Below, one piece after another: positions 10,478-21,408 of a stretch of 64,000 nucleotides of DNA. This DNA is from Ischnura elegans (lineage: Eukaryota > Arthropoda > Insecta > Odonata > Coenagrionidae). A model generated the notes under the pieces. That model was not told the DNA's origin, searched no databases, and saw only the letters and a list, made by a program, of their open reading frames with translations. The DNA lies in contig NW_025791658.1 in assembly GCF_921293095.1 (NCBI RefSeq), positions 8,184,001-8,248,000 of the forward strand, read 5' to 3'. Each line of letters begins with the position of its first letter. Within the stretch, counting starts at the first letter, position 1. The position numbers and the translations under genes are program-made.

Positions 10478-10764
10478 ATGACATAAAATACTTCAATTAG
10501 TTTTTCGCTCTCCATGTTGCAAGAGCCCGCACCGTCACCGTCAAAAAGTAAACGGAACTAGTCGGTGACGGTGCGGCCTCGGCGCGGTCTCCGAGCACGA
10601 CGACGGTGCTGGCACGGTGCGGTGGTGTGTGTCCCTACGCGTTTGAATGCATTGTTTTCCTTTCTCGCCGTGGCTCGTCCAGCACTCGGCCGTGTGTCGG
10701 CGCGGGCTCGGTGCGGTTATCTGTGTCCCAGCCTTAAAAGAGAGGCATTGGTCGTGAATTACAT

Positions 10765-11427
10765 AATAGGGTGGTTTCCTATTATTTTTTTATTGCCTAA
10801 ATCGAAAGATTATTACTCCTGGAGTACGTATTTCACGCTTTTAGATTTTAAAATGACGATATCTATTTTTTGCGATTAAATGAAAAGTGAAAATTTTCAA
10901 GCGCGCGAAAACGCGACGCGTAAGTAGGATTGAAGGGAAAAAGTCGTGCGACGCATTTCTGGTTCCCCCTCCCGCCTTGTGAGGTGACCTTGATCGAGGC
11001 TCTGAGCGCTGATAGGATGCAGGAGCGGGTAGCTGAGTACCCTGCTGGCTGGTAGCGCTTGGCTTAAAAAAGGTTTATTAATACCTTATCAAACGAAGAA
11101 AACTTTCCGACCTAAGCCAGTTTTAATAGGTGATTATTAAGACATGTTTCCCTGAGCTCTGTGCCTCATGCATGCATTGGTAACCTCAGACGATGTATAA
11201 CTCCTATCCTCTCGTGTAGAAACTAGGTCCCTGTGATGTCACGTGGAGTGGCATCGCATGGGCGCCAATCTGGCCTTTTTCAAATGAGGATAAAAATTGA
11301 CCCTTGCCATTCGTCTAAACTGGTATTTCTAAAACCAAATAATTTGTGTATTATGAATACACTAATGGTGGGTAACGAATCGCAATCAATGCCTTTCGTT
11401 TTCTTTGATGAAGGAAACTACCTTATT
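10765..11427 (+). mobile_element. MITE family E, copy 5 (complete)
   Basis: A 663-bp plus-orientation copy from AATAGGGTGGTTTCCTATTA to AGGAAACTACCTTATT. It starts only about 30 bp beyond the Harbinger right end, outside that element. The central site reads TGATGTCACGTGG, one change from the CRE core kept in other copies. Confidence 0.82.
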
Positions 11428-11429
11428 AT

Positions 11430-12510
11430 GTGGAATTACAAAGATTTCTTTACTTTTCACTGTAAAAACACTGGCTTCGTGGGAACCACCTTAAGCCCGT
11501 GTGACACTTTTTCCATTTTATCGGCCAATAAATCGGCGTGCAATATTGTTTAAAATAATGGGCGTTACGTACCGTATGACACGTATCAATATTTCCACCA
11601 ATACAGATATGCCATAATAGTGTTTAAATTTACCGCTAGAGAGCGCTATGGTATAGTGATGATTTTACGTTGTAGTTATATACGTTGTTTTTTTTTATTT
11701 TACGTTGTAGTTATAACCATTCGTGTGATCAATCAATCAACGTTAGATCAATTTTGAAACTACTTATTTCGTCCACGTTTTAGAGACTTCAAGCGTATTT
11801 TCGGAAATAAACGATTTTTTTACAACCAAACCTGATGTTTTGCAAAGAGTTCTAAATTCCAAATTGGGCAAGAAATTGTATCAGATACAGTCAAAAGGAT
11901 ATTGGACTAGAAATTGGTGTGTGTGTCAGTTGGGCCACAATCCAATATCCAATTAATTGGCCAATAAATTGGGGAGTATATTGCAGGCTTTAGTATGAAG
12001 AAAACATTTCTGATGGTACCTTCATCTTTAATTACTCCTCGTATTCCCGCTCTAAATTGTTAAGTTGGCACCCCTGAGAGGCCACGCCCACTTTTAACCT
12101 CCAACCCAGTCTTCCCCCCCCTCCAACCCCTCCTTCTATTTCCTCCTCCGCAACGGCGCAATGTCATCAGTCACTTGTTCTCTCCCTACCACAACTAGCG
12201 ACGCCAGTCGGCCGGAGATAAAAGCTCTTTATTGATGGTGACTGCTACCCCCACACCCCCTCTTAGAATAAAATATAAACGGTCTAAGGCGGGAGGCGAT
12301 ATTTTTTACTCCATTTTTTTATTATGCTTTTTTCTCGTCGGCCTATTTTTTAAAGTGCCATCTTTTTACTCGACAGTGACAGCTGTCTGGGGTGTATCCT
12401 CTTTAGTTTAGCGGAGTTGGAAAAGATTCTAAATGGACGATTTAAATGATATTCGTGAGAGTCATAAGCTGAAAAAAGCCTCCATCTTTGCTTCCGCCAT
12501 TAACACAATT
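11430..12510. other. Unassigned DNA
   Basis: No coding motif recognised. Two related phrases, ATCGGCCAATAAATCGGCGTGCAAT near 11521 and TTGGCCAATAAATTGGGGAGTATATT near 11960 (abbreviated here), suggest a diverged direct repeat. The part near 12080-12170 is C-rich. Confidence 0.4.
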
Positions 12511-12517
12511 CGTCGCA

Positions 12518-13101
12518 TCATCATCACTGGTCAACAATCCTAGGATTGGTTTGACGCAGCTCTCCACTCAGTTGGTTGTTCCGTCTTCTTATTAAGGTTT
12601 TCATGAGGCTTCTCTTCTCTCCTACCCTTCTTAGGACTTCCTCGTTACTAACTCGGTCGATCCATTTGATTTTCATCATTCTACTGTAGCACCACATTTC
12701 GAAGGCCTCTATCCTTGCTTTCTCCGCTGCGGTCATTGTCCATGCCTCACTTCCGTATAGGAGCATACTCCAGATGTAGGTTCTTATAAATTGTTTCTTT
12801 ACATCCATATTTAAGTTTCCCGCTGTAAGCAGGTCTCTCTTTTGGTGGAATGCTCTCTTCGCCTGGGCTATTCTGCTGATAATTTCTTTCTTACTTCTCC
12901 CGTCAGTAGTTATCTTGCTTCCCAAATAACAGAATTCATCCACCTCTATCAGTTTTTGCTTCCCTATTTTAATGTTAGTCTTGACTTCTTCTCTTCTGCT
13001 GCATACTAAGACCTTGGTTTTCTTCGTGCTTATTTTCAGTTGATATCTACTCATTACCCGACCCATATTAACCAGAATATTTTTCAAATCCTTCTCTGTT
13101 T
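12518..13101 (-). pseudogene. RTE-clade LINE fragment, family B, copy 2
   Basis: The minus strand encodes about 185 residues closely matching copy 1 (YQLKISTKKTKVLVCS, CYLGSKITTDGRSKKEI, MLLYGSEAWTMTAAE). It then jumps from RRRNNQL to ELRQTNPRI, an internal deletion of about 60 residues compared with copy 1. The insertion is bounded by a perfect 12-bp target-site duplication, CAATTCGTCGCA at 12506-12517 and 13102-13113, with a short GATGATGAT tail. It is 5'-truncated and non-functional. Confidence 0.88.
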
Positions 13102-13215
13102 CAATTCGTCGCAGTTGTTGGAAATTTTTGTAACATCTGAGAAACTCGCAACAATGCCCCGCACCAACAATAGGCCCGAACCCATGAACAATTAAGCGAA
13201 TTAACCTTTCCTTAA

Positions 13216-13761
13216 CCCATTTTCCCCAGACTGTGTGTAGGGATTTTGACTTCGGTTTTTTTACGATTTATTTTGGCCTAATTTAGATGAATGTTTGGAA
13301 AAAAAAAAATTTTTTATCATATTATATGATTTTACAAAAATGCAGCTTATGCGCAACGCTGGGAAAACTCCGGTAAATAAATATAAAATAAGTAATTTTT
13401 AAAAAATTAGGTTACAAATTTTATATTTTATCTTGATTTGTACACTCGACATCTTCGCCGGGAGTCATCAGTACTCCTTTGGAGGAAATGCCCCATTCTG
13501 CCTTTTTAACCGACATGCTGGGGTAATATGTCATTTTTCCTAAGGGTGTCTCGTATGTGCGCATCGATTTTTATGCCGAACGCCTTCAGTCAAAAAAAAT
13601 ACAAATATATGAATAAAAATGTGGAAATGACAAAATCAGAACTAGATATACTTTTAAAAAAAGTCAGTAAATCGAAGAAAAAATTAATCTGAGGTAGACA
13701 CTTTTTCTGATAATTAGAATTCAATAATATTGCGTTAACGCAACATTGGAAAATTAATGGG
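13216..13761. mobile_element. TTAA-type MITE, family T, copy 1
   Basis: The element is flanked by TTAA on both sides (13212-13215 and 13762-13765). It begins CCCATTTTCCCC and ends AAATTAATGGG, a short inverted end. Near the right end it carries the perfect 14-bp palindrome TTGCGTTAACGCAA (about 13730-13743). A related word GCGCAACGCTGGG lies toward the left end. There is no ORF. TTAA plus CCC/GGG ends place it with piggyBac-type elements. Confidence 0.75.
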
Positions 13762-13765
13762 TTAA

Positions 13766-14065
13766 TTGAATTTCCGCGACAACAATAAAAACCCTGCTGC
13801 GTGCTTCTGTAGAATGCATTAAATTATCGATCATAACTTCAACTCCATTAAATAAATGTGTTAGCTATAAGATTTGTTTGATTGGGTAGCTCATAATTTA
13901 TTTCCAATATGAGTTTCAGCATCGCATTTCAATTACATGGAGAGCAAAATTGTTACCATGTGACCTGAATAAGGATTACAGCCTCCTAATTTAATTGTTC
14001 TCCTTAGATCGGAACAGTATGGGAAGGAAATGTAGTTATTTTTCCTTTAACTCAACAGTTGTAAA
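13766..14065. other. AT-rich spacer, nothing recognised
   Basis: No coding motif or terminal repeat recognised between two copies of the same TTAA MITE family. Confidence 0.4.
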
Positions 14066-14440
14066 AGTTGTAACCTAATTTTTAAAAATTAGGTAACAAC
14101 TTTTATTTTTTATCTTGATTTGCACACTCGACATCTTCCTTGGGAGTTAATCAGTATTCCTTTGGAGGATGTGCCCCATTCTGCCTTTTAACGGACATGC
14201 TGGGGTATGTCATTTTTCCTGAGGCTGTCTCGTATGTGCGCATCAATTTTTATGCCAAACGCCTTCAGTCATAAAAATACAATTATGTGAATGAAAATGT
14301 TGGTGGATGTGACAGAATTAGAACTAGAGATACTTTAAAATTCACAAAAGTCCTAATAAATTACGATAAATAATTTTTAAAAAAGTTACGTTACTGCACT
14401 ACCAGCTAGTACCATTTGGTACCGCTAGGCGTTAAACGGG
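14066..14440. mobile_element. TTAA-type MITE, family T, copy 2 (partial)
   Basis: Shares the ATCTTGATTTGCACACTCGA, TTTGGAGGA, ACGGACATGCTGGGG and TCGTATGTGCGCATC blocks of copy 1 in the same order and orientation. The left terminus is missing and the right side ends in non-matching sequence before AAACGGGTTAAA. Confidence 0.6.
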
Positions 14441-14660
14441 TTAAATATATACTTCGCGTGAAGCTCACCGCGCACCTATTTCCTATATTTGAAATGGAGG
14501 TTGATTTCAGTTGATGAGTTAGTTTGAATTGTAAAATTTATTAATTTTTAGCTCTGAAGCAATTCATGGAAAAAATAACTGATCCCTGGTAGTATCTGAA
14601 CAGCTAATTGAAGCGCTGGTCCTAAGGCCAAGGGATGAAGAACACCTCCGAAGTTTGGAG

Positions 14661-15307
14661 AATAGGGCGGTTTCCCATTATTTTTATTGCCTTAATCAAA
14701 AGATTCGTTATGTAAGAGTTTAAAGAAAAGGATAGTGAAGAGTTTGATTTGGAGTGTAGCTCTCTACGGTGCGGAAACGTGGACACTGAGGAAAGAAGAC
14801 GAGGGAAGATTGGAGGCATTCGAGATGTGGGTATGGAGAAGGTGAGATGGACGGAGAGGAAAAGGAACGACGAAATGCTGGATATGGTTGGCGAGGAGAG
14901 GCAGCTTTTAGATGAGATACGGAGGAGACAGAAGGTATGGATGGAGTTAGTACTTAGCGGGGAGGGGATGTTGAAAATGGTGTTGGAGGGTAGAATGTTG
15001 GGGAAACGAGGGAGGGGAAGGAGAAGAATAGGATTTTAGATAGATTGAAAGAGAGTAGGCCTTACTGTGAGTTAAAGAAGGCAGTGCTGGATGGAAAGGG
15101 AGGCTCCCAGATCACTTCATCAGTTCTCCATGGAAACCTACCTTAATCGGTAGAATACTATAATAATAATAATAATCGAAAGATTATTACTCCTGTACTA
15201 CACATTTCACGCTTTTAGATTTTTTTTAATGACGATATCCATTTTTCGCGATTAAATGAGAAGTGAAAATTTTCAAGCGCGCGAAAACGCGACGGCTAAG
15301 AATGAAT
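14661..15307 (+). mobile_element. MITE family E, copy 6a (5' part, split by RTE)
   Basis: Starts AATAGGGCGGTTTCCC, is interrupted at 14706 by an RTE fragment, resumes at 15174 with AATCGAAAGATTATTACTCC, and runs to ACGCGACGGCTAAG, where similarity stops. Only the first quarter of the element is present. Confidence 0.72.
14706..15173 (+). pseudogene. RTE-clade LINE fragment, family A, copy 2
   Basis: The plus strand encodes the RTE C-terminus (motifs RWTERKRNDEMLDMVGEERQ and GRMLGKRGRGR) and ends with the family A tail GGTAGAATACTATAATAATAAT. The YGAETWTL motif lies in another frame (14755-14790), so the copy is frameshifted. It sits between two nearly identical 12-bp sequences, AATCAAAAGATT (14694-14705) and AATCGAAAGATT (15174-15185), one mismatch apart, read as the target-site duplication. 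Confidence 0.85.
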
Positions 15308-15370
15308 AGTAATACCTAGGGAACCTGGACGCTATATTAGTACCTATTCAGGCTTTTTACGCTGTCTGAA

Positions 15371-15602
15371 GGCCGTTTTACATGGGGCACGGAGTTGCGC
15401 AGGTTAGAGCTATATTAATTTCTAAAATAGCGTGGAATCGCTCGAACGCATGAACGAAATTAGAATAGGGGCTATTTTGCCGTCTCGCATCCACGAAATC
15501 TCGCATGTTATCTAGCAATTCACCGCTTTACACGACGCAATTTTTATTGCGCCTTCACACGTAGGTCAGACTGCTCAATTCCGCGTACTGTGTAAAACGG
15601 CT
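15371..15602. mobile_element. hAT-like MITE
   Basis: The left end GGCCGTTTTACATGGGGCAC and the right end (reverse complement AGCCGTTTTACACAGTACGC) are inverted repeats for about 32 bp at roughly 80 percent. GGCCGTTTTACAC ends are familiar from insect hAT-type MITEs. No 8-bp target duplication could be seen. The 232-bp interior holds a GACGCAATTTTTATTGCGCC near-palindrome and no ORF. Confidence 0.55.
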
Positions 15603-15609
15603 TTGATAT

Positions 15610-15959
15610 CACGACTGCATGCATTAGGCAAAGAGCTGAGGTTAACATCTCTTAATATCACCTATAAATACTGCCAATGGTCGGAAAGTTTCCTTCTTTT
15701 GATAAGGTATTAATAATCCTTATTTAAGCCAAGCGCTACCTGCTAGCAGGGTACTCTGCTACCTGCTATCAGCCTGCGTCGCAGCGGCGCACATATTCTC
15801 GCCCAAAGATGTCCTCAATTGGCGAAAGTTAGCACCAGAATGGCGTCACACGAGCTTTACACAGCATTCATACTTAGCCAACGCATTTTCGCGCGCTTGA
15901 AATTTTTCACTTTTCATTTAATCGCGAAAAATTGATGTCGTCATTTAAAAATCTAAAAG
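15610..15959 (-). mobile_element. MITE family E, copy 6b (fragment)
   Basis: A minus-orientation segment from CATGCATTAGGC through CTGCTAGCAGGGTACTCTG to AAAAATCTAAAAG. It stops abruptly and is fused to the interior start of copy 7 at 15960. Relative to copy 6a it is inverted, with the hAT-like MITE between them. Confidence 0.72.
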
Positions 15960-16474
15960 CCAGATTGGCGCCCATGCGATGCCACTCCACGTGACGTCAC
16001 AGGGACCTAGTTTCTACACGAGTGGGTAGGAGTTTTACATCGTCTGAGATTACCAATGCATGCATGAGGCACAGAGCTCAGGGAAACATGTCTTAATAAT
16101 CACCTATTAAAACTGGCTAAGGTCGGAAAGTTTTCTTCGTTTGATAAGATATTAATAATTCTTATTTAAGCCAAGCGCTACCAGCTAGCATGGTACTCAG
16201 CTACCTGCTAGCATCCTCCGTCGTATCAGCGCTCAGAGCTTCGCCCCAAGGTCACCTCACTGGCGGCAGCGGGAAGCAGAACAACGTCACAAGGAGTTTT
16301 TCCCGGCATTTATGCTTACCCGTCGCGTTTTCGCGCGCTTGAAATTTTTCACTTTTCATTTGATCGCGAAAAATAGATGTCGTCATATAAAAGTCTGAAA
16401 GCGTGAAATGCGTACTCCAGGAGTAATGAATTTTCGATTTAGGCAATTGAAAAATGATAGGAAACCACCGTGTT
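15960..16474 (-). mobile_element. MITE family E, copy 7 (one end missing)
   Basis: A minus-orientation copy starting inside the element at CAGATTGGCGCCCATGCG and ending in GGAAACCACCG. It keeps the intact overlapping E-box and CRE (CACGTGACGTCA, 15988-15999). The start is missing at the fusion with copy 6b. Confidence 0.75.
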
Positions 16475-17289
16475 ACGTTTTGGCTGTGGCCGTGGTTGGG
16501 ACCCCATACCGTCTGAATGAGACAACCGAGCGGGGTGCTTTAAAATCCGCCTTCATTGGAAGCGTGCAACCCATCCTCGCATGGTGTTCTCCCATTCGGT
16601 CAACTGCTTCTCCCACCACTCGAGAACTACTCGAACGTCCACTCAATTTCTTCATAGAAATAGTACGACATCGCGTACCTCACCTTAAATTCTCTTCACG
16701 TGAAGAAACATAGCTCTCACTTGGACTGTTCCACACCATTTCCTGTATATAGACAGTTACTCATACCACATATTTTATAAGGGCTCGACCCGGGTTTCAA
16801 TGAGTAATCATCATCATCAGGCGCTAATTATAATTTGTTTATCTTGTTGTTACCTAGTTACTTGATGAATTTTAAAACGGACGCCAGAATAGGTGAAAAG
16901 GATGGGTAGAGGTATTCATTTATAAGGGTACTACCTTGATTTTCAATTATTTTTAAAATTTCTAACTGTTCCCTAGAATCCAGTTCTCGGCGGTCATTGC
17001 AAAAATTTAAAATATTCATTTTAAAATCGCTTCTGTGGCAGTTACATATTAAGTGCTTATCAAAATTACTCTTTTCATCTTTATTATGTTTTTAAGCACT
17101 TAAATGTTCTTTTTTCCTGATTTCAAATTAGTGAATTAGTGAATTTTGTTCCACACCACCCACCGCCGATAAACCCATAATTCCCAAGTCCAAGTATATT
17201 TCGCATTGTTGTTTTCCGCAGTTCCCAGCTTTGCAGCTGTCTCCTGGGTCTCTTTAGTAATATTGCAGGCAAATTAGTTTATCACGTTT
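16475..17289. other. Unassigned DNA
   Basis: No coding motif recognised; short open frames around 16480-16710 show no family signature. From about 17150 the sequence is probably the 3' UTR of the minus-strand LINE that follows. Confidence 0.4.
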
Positions 17290-17640
17290 TACAGATTAAA
17301 AGAGCCATGGCATAATAATACTGGTAAGGGAATAAGGGGATAGGGATATGGGAAGTGTTAAGGGCACAATCGGAGAGGCGGTGTTTTGGTTTCAGCGAAG
17401 GTTCGTAGTCGCAAAGATTTTTTAACAGTGCATTATTTGTTTTATCAAATGTGAGGGAAATTTTTTCCGGAGCAGATTTTAGCTTCGCTAGAATGGGAGT
17501 AATTTTGAGATTATTTCTGATGTTTTGGTTCCGGATAAACCAAGGCGCGCCAATGATTTTCATGGTGATTTTATTTTCTGTGGTTTGTATTCTCTTCAAG
17601 TGGGTTGCCGCTGCATGCAGCCAAAACGGTGATGCGTAAC
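17290..17640 (-). pseudogene. Jockey-like LINE RT C-terminal fragment, split by piggyBac
   Basis: The minus strand encodes SYASPFWLHAAATHLKRIQ, then APWFIRNQNIRNNLK, the conserved C-terminal stretch of Jockey-clade reverse transcriptases (YASPVW, APWFVRN). Upstream of SYASPFW the frame runs into piggyBac sequence. The missing preceding residues (KLLPYNATI) are found on the minus strand at about 21563-21600, on the far side of the piggyBac element. The LINE was therefore present first and was interrupted at a TTAA inside its coding sequence. Catalytic RT motifs are absent from this window. Confidence 0.78.
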
Positions 17641-17660
17641 TTAACCCTTTCCGCGCGGCT

Positions 17661-17720
17661 GGACGTGAATTCACGTCCAGCGATTCCTAGCTAATGGCGG
17701 CCCGACGTGAATTCACGTCC
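17661..17720. promoter_or_regulatory. Subterminal palindromes of piggyBac A, left
   Basis: GGACGTGAATTCACGTCC at 17661-17678 is a perfect 18-bp palindrome. A second copy at 17703-17720 differs only in its first base. The third copy in the element is 21391-21408. Repetition at both element ends suggests transposase-binding sites; that role is inferred. Confidence 0.6.
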
Positions 17721-17820
17721 AATACCCGGCAGCTTTAATAGCGGCACCACTGCGTCCAAGTCGTTCGTAGGGGCTCTTGCGGGCTCACAGCCGTCAGTTA
17801 CACTCCTACCATCGCTTGGG

Positions 17821-17878
17821 GAAGGTCAGTTCTTCTTGCTGGGGTGAATATTACGGTCGAAGACGCTTTCACTTGGAG
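17821..17878 (+). other. Probable non-coding first exon of piggyBac A
   Basis: The sequence ending CACTTGGAG is followed by the strong splice donor GTACGTAA at 17879. A matching acceptor, TTTATCATGTTTCAG, ends at 19660, one base before the transposase ATG at 19662. This suggests a 5' UTR exon joined across a 1.8-kb intron. The exon start is not defined. Confidence 0.45.
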
Positions 17879-19661
17879 GTACGTAAACATTTTTTTTTCC
17901 TAGTTCTATTTCATTTTCTGTTGTAAATATGCGTGATTTGCCTTTTATTTACCTAATTGTGTGTTGATATATGTGTTAAAGATATATATTATGATAACTA
18001 GGTTTATGTTTTTCAAGTTAAGAAAATGAAAATTTTCGGTTAATTTTTTTTTTCGACTTTTACGGCGATAAATTGTCGTTATCCAAAATATTCTTCGAAT
18101 ATTCTTCACTAACTAGCGATGAAATATGGCGATGAAGCATTGAATGCATTTTTTTATCATTTATTGTGCATAGATGCTATTTTTATTTTAAACACCCATG
18201 TACCGCGTATTCATTATTTCTTCTTATTACTCCCTACACAAGATACTGCAGCAGCAAATAATTGATTGCAGAATTCAGGAGCTGTAAATATCCCGATCCT
18301 GTGTTTTGATCTTCTTTGTTGCCTTCGTCTCCCTTCAATTTGGGTGAGTCAATGAGTAATTATGTTATACTTTTTTTGCTTCGAAATATTTTTATGCGAA
18401 ACGTAGCTATTTTCTATTTTTGCTCAAGTAACATTTTCATTTATTTTATTTTTCAAATGACATGCGCTCCTAAATTTTTATATTTTATCCTCGGACCAGT
18501 GCATTACAAATTCATGCATAAATTGTTAATTTTTCTTCGTAAACTCGTACCTATTACTAGTAAGTATAAGCATATAATGCCTTTATTACTGAAGGATGAA
18601 AGTGCTGTTGCTGTTTTTTGTGATTAATTACCACTATCATAATAATGGAAACAAAAAAAGACACGATATCAAAGAACATTTTGGTATTCTTGTTAAAATT
18701 TTGCTGTCCTCGCTTGCTGCGTAACAAAATATCTTTTTTCATTGTGAATGACAATAACTTTGTGTTCTTGGTATCTGCATAATCAGGAAATCAAGAAAAA
18801 TAATTATCCGTGGATGTGTAGTCATTCCCGTTAGAGATTTGGCTGTTCAAGAAAGGATGTTTTGAAAGTTGGAGTTGAAGTGATCGCTAGCAATATGTTT
18901 AGTAGTCTTCGACATGTCACTCTTTTCAGATACCTTTCACTCTCTCCACATATTCTTTTGTTTGATCAATTGCCGGGGTGCCGCGCGACCTTCTTGGCCC
19001 TGCTTTCGGAAGTTTCGCAGACACAAAGAGGGTTTATTGCCACGTGAAAAGCATTAGGGATGAGGGTATTGGGGCGGAAGAACCCTCGAGTAGGATGGCG
19101 TCAGAGGATATTTTCTTATTATGAAGCAGAGTTCAATGGTCTACCGACTGGCTCGGGGATTCCCTCTGAGAATATTTCGGAATGCATGTCATCTCCCGGC
19201 GGTAAATAGCTCTGCCCATGCTCTGTGTAAAACGGGACGGTCGCTGGTCTCCGGGTACCTGCAGGTCCGACCCTTATAATCCTCCGCAGGCAAATACCCT
19301 ACCCCGGCCTATGACAATGGGAGTGGAGTAGATCTGAGTTATTCTTCGGCATTTAATAGCATAGCAATACTAGCTTAATGTTTTCTAATGAATGCTATAC
19401 ATACCATATTTAGAAAGTGTTTTTAAAATGATGGAAAACGACACCAAACTCGCCATAGTTTTTTTTATAAATAAACAAACATCATTTTGCTATTTTCGCT
19501 AATTTATTCATTCATCATTGAACCAATAAGTTACTAAAATCAGGTATTTCTTTTTTAATCGAGATCTTATAAGTAGTGGAAAATTATATTATTATCCAAA
19601 ATGTTTTTTTAGTCAATAAAAGTATGCCATCATTCTATGCTTTCATTTATCATGTTTCAGA

Positions 19662-20707
19662 ATGGTTAAAACTCGGGGAGGAAAAAAAAGAGGTGTGGAG
19701 CAATCCACCCTTAGGGAGAGTCCTCAACCCTCGACTTCTCAAGTCAGTCCCCCGCGTACTCCTGATCCTCAGGATATTACGGAGGATATTCCTCCACCAG
19801 AGGACATTCCTCCACCGAAGTCGAGGAGAATGGCAGCTTCGGGAGTAAAAGCCTCTGGAGTTCCTCCACGGAGGAACTCCGCAGGCTGCTGACCCTGTTG
19901 CTGTCGGAGGCTGCTGACACTGTTGTGAATAAGCTAATGGAGGGTCACCTTGATGCTGGCCATTCATTATTTATGGATAGTTATTACAGCAGTGTCAATT
20001 TGGCCCACCAACTACTGGAGCGGAAGACCTATTGTACCGGAACTTTGAGAACTAACCGGAAGGGTAATCCTCCCCAAATCAATTCAAAAAAATTAAAGAA
20101 GGGGGAAGTTGTGAATGCCTACACTGATGACAGTGTCTGCGTCATGAAGTGGAAAGACAAGAGAGAAGTACTGATGATCAGTTCGCAGTATAGCGGCGAA
20201 ATGATCGATTTCCCCCGCCGAAGGGGAGGGGGAACCATTCCCAAACCTGAGGAAATTGCAAGATACAACGAGGCGATGGGGAGCATTGATCACGGTGATC
20301 AGATGATGTCCTATTATCCAATTGAGCGAAAAACTCTCAAGTGGTACAAGAAGTTGGGCACTCACATCTTACACCTTCTCCTTCTCAATAGCTATTATTT
20401 GTATAAGAAATTACATCCCAGATATTCATTTTATGACTTTCGGCTTTCGGTAATCAAATCTTTACTTTCACCTGCTTTCACTGGCCCTTCAGGCCCTTCC
20501 CCATCAGTCCCTTCCAGAGGGGTAGGCTTATCAAGGCATTTCCCTCACACCCTTCCAATTGACGAAAAAAGCAAGAGGAACAGAACGGTGCAAAGAAGGT
20601 GCCGGGAATGCCAGAAGAAGGGGATAAGAAAAGACACAACGTTCTTTTGCCCTGCTTGCGAGGGACACCCTCCCCTCTGCGTCGACACGTTTCATGGCTT
20701 TCCATGA
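19662..20707 (+). pseudogene. piggyBac transposase (DDE_Tnp_1_7), deleted N-terminal half
   Basis: Two pieces are present. 19662-19892 gives a proline-rich N-terminus (MVKTRGGKKRG, repeated DIPPPED) and then a stop. 19898-20707 gives the C-terminal half of a piggyBac transposase: GHSLFMDSYYSS, TYCTGTLRTNRKGNPP, KWKDKREVLMIS, RYNEAMGSIDHGDQMM, and a C-terminal cysteine-rich domain (RCREC, FFCPAC, CVDTFH). The second and third catalytic aspartates are recognisable in FMDSYY and SIDHGDQ. The first, normally in a VDEQ motif, is missing with the deleted segment near 19880-19900. The protein would cut and paste DNA at TTAA sites if complete; this copy cannot. Confidence 0.85.
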
Positions 20708-21390
20708 AAATATGCGATTGTAAATATTTGTACATGATAATTTCAATGATGGATACTGTATTTTTTTATTTGTGTATAATTAATATGTTTTCTTGCTCTG
20801 CAGTCTGATGAAGCTGTAATTTCTGGAATATTTTTACGTTTTTAAATTTGTAAATAGTATTGTAAAAGGATTTTGTGTTTATTTGGAATTCGTGCGATTG
20901 CATTTTGTGTATATTATTTATATGTTTAGCGCTATGTAAAAATAAATTATACTTGTTTTAAAAGTTATTTTTTCATTTATAAATCCTGCTAGAAACTGTG
21001 TTAGTTCTTTCTGCAAAATTTCGTAACGAAATTTAAAAAAATATTAGATTCAAATGTCAAAATAGCATACAACATATTTCATTCTATTATTTCACATAAC
21101 GGAAGAACGAGTGCGGGAAATAGCTATTTAGCCGTTGTAGTTTTAGCAGATCGCGTTTTTAGCAGAAAAATATCAGCATTTGCAAAATAATTACAAAATT
21201 GATAAATTATGACTCTATGGAATTTTTAATAAAAATAAAAATAAGACTTCATATTGCATTACTATATTTGAAAGGCTTTGCATTTTTTCCCTGCAAAAGG
21301 GGTAGCTAAAAACTTAGGAGAGATATATGGTCGTAAAGGGGCGTTGATACTACCCTGCATAACTCAGAGCGGGCTCAAGCGTATGGCTGA

Positions 21391-21408
21391 GGACGTGAAT
21401 TCACGTCC
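21391..21408. promoter_or_regulatory. Subterminal palindrome of piggyBac A, right
   Basis: An exact copy of the 18-bp palindrome GGACGTGAATTCACGTCC found at the left end, here about 150 bp inside the right terminus. A role in transposase binding is inferred. Confidence 0.55.

Larger units (their letters stand above)
9427..10734 (+). mobile_element. PIF/Harbinger element, internally deleted, with a nested MITE
   Basis: The left end AGGTCGGGACACACATAACC and the right end (reverse complement AGGCTGGGACACAGATAACC) are inverted repeats. They can be followed for about 55 bp (both contain CCGACACACGGCC) with scattered mismatches. TAA flanks both ends (9424-9426 and 10735-10737), the 3-bp target duplication expected of PIF/Harbinger. 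Inside is a transposase N-terminal fragment (10238-10477). A complete MITE E copy is inserted at 9514-10181. The DDE nuclease domain is missing, so the copy is non-autonomous. Confidence 0.8.

Noticed and set aside
19662..19892. Independent small proline-rich protein
   Set aside because: It is the N-terminal piece of the deleted piggyBac transposase, directly upstream and between the same TTAA ends.
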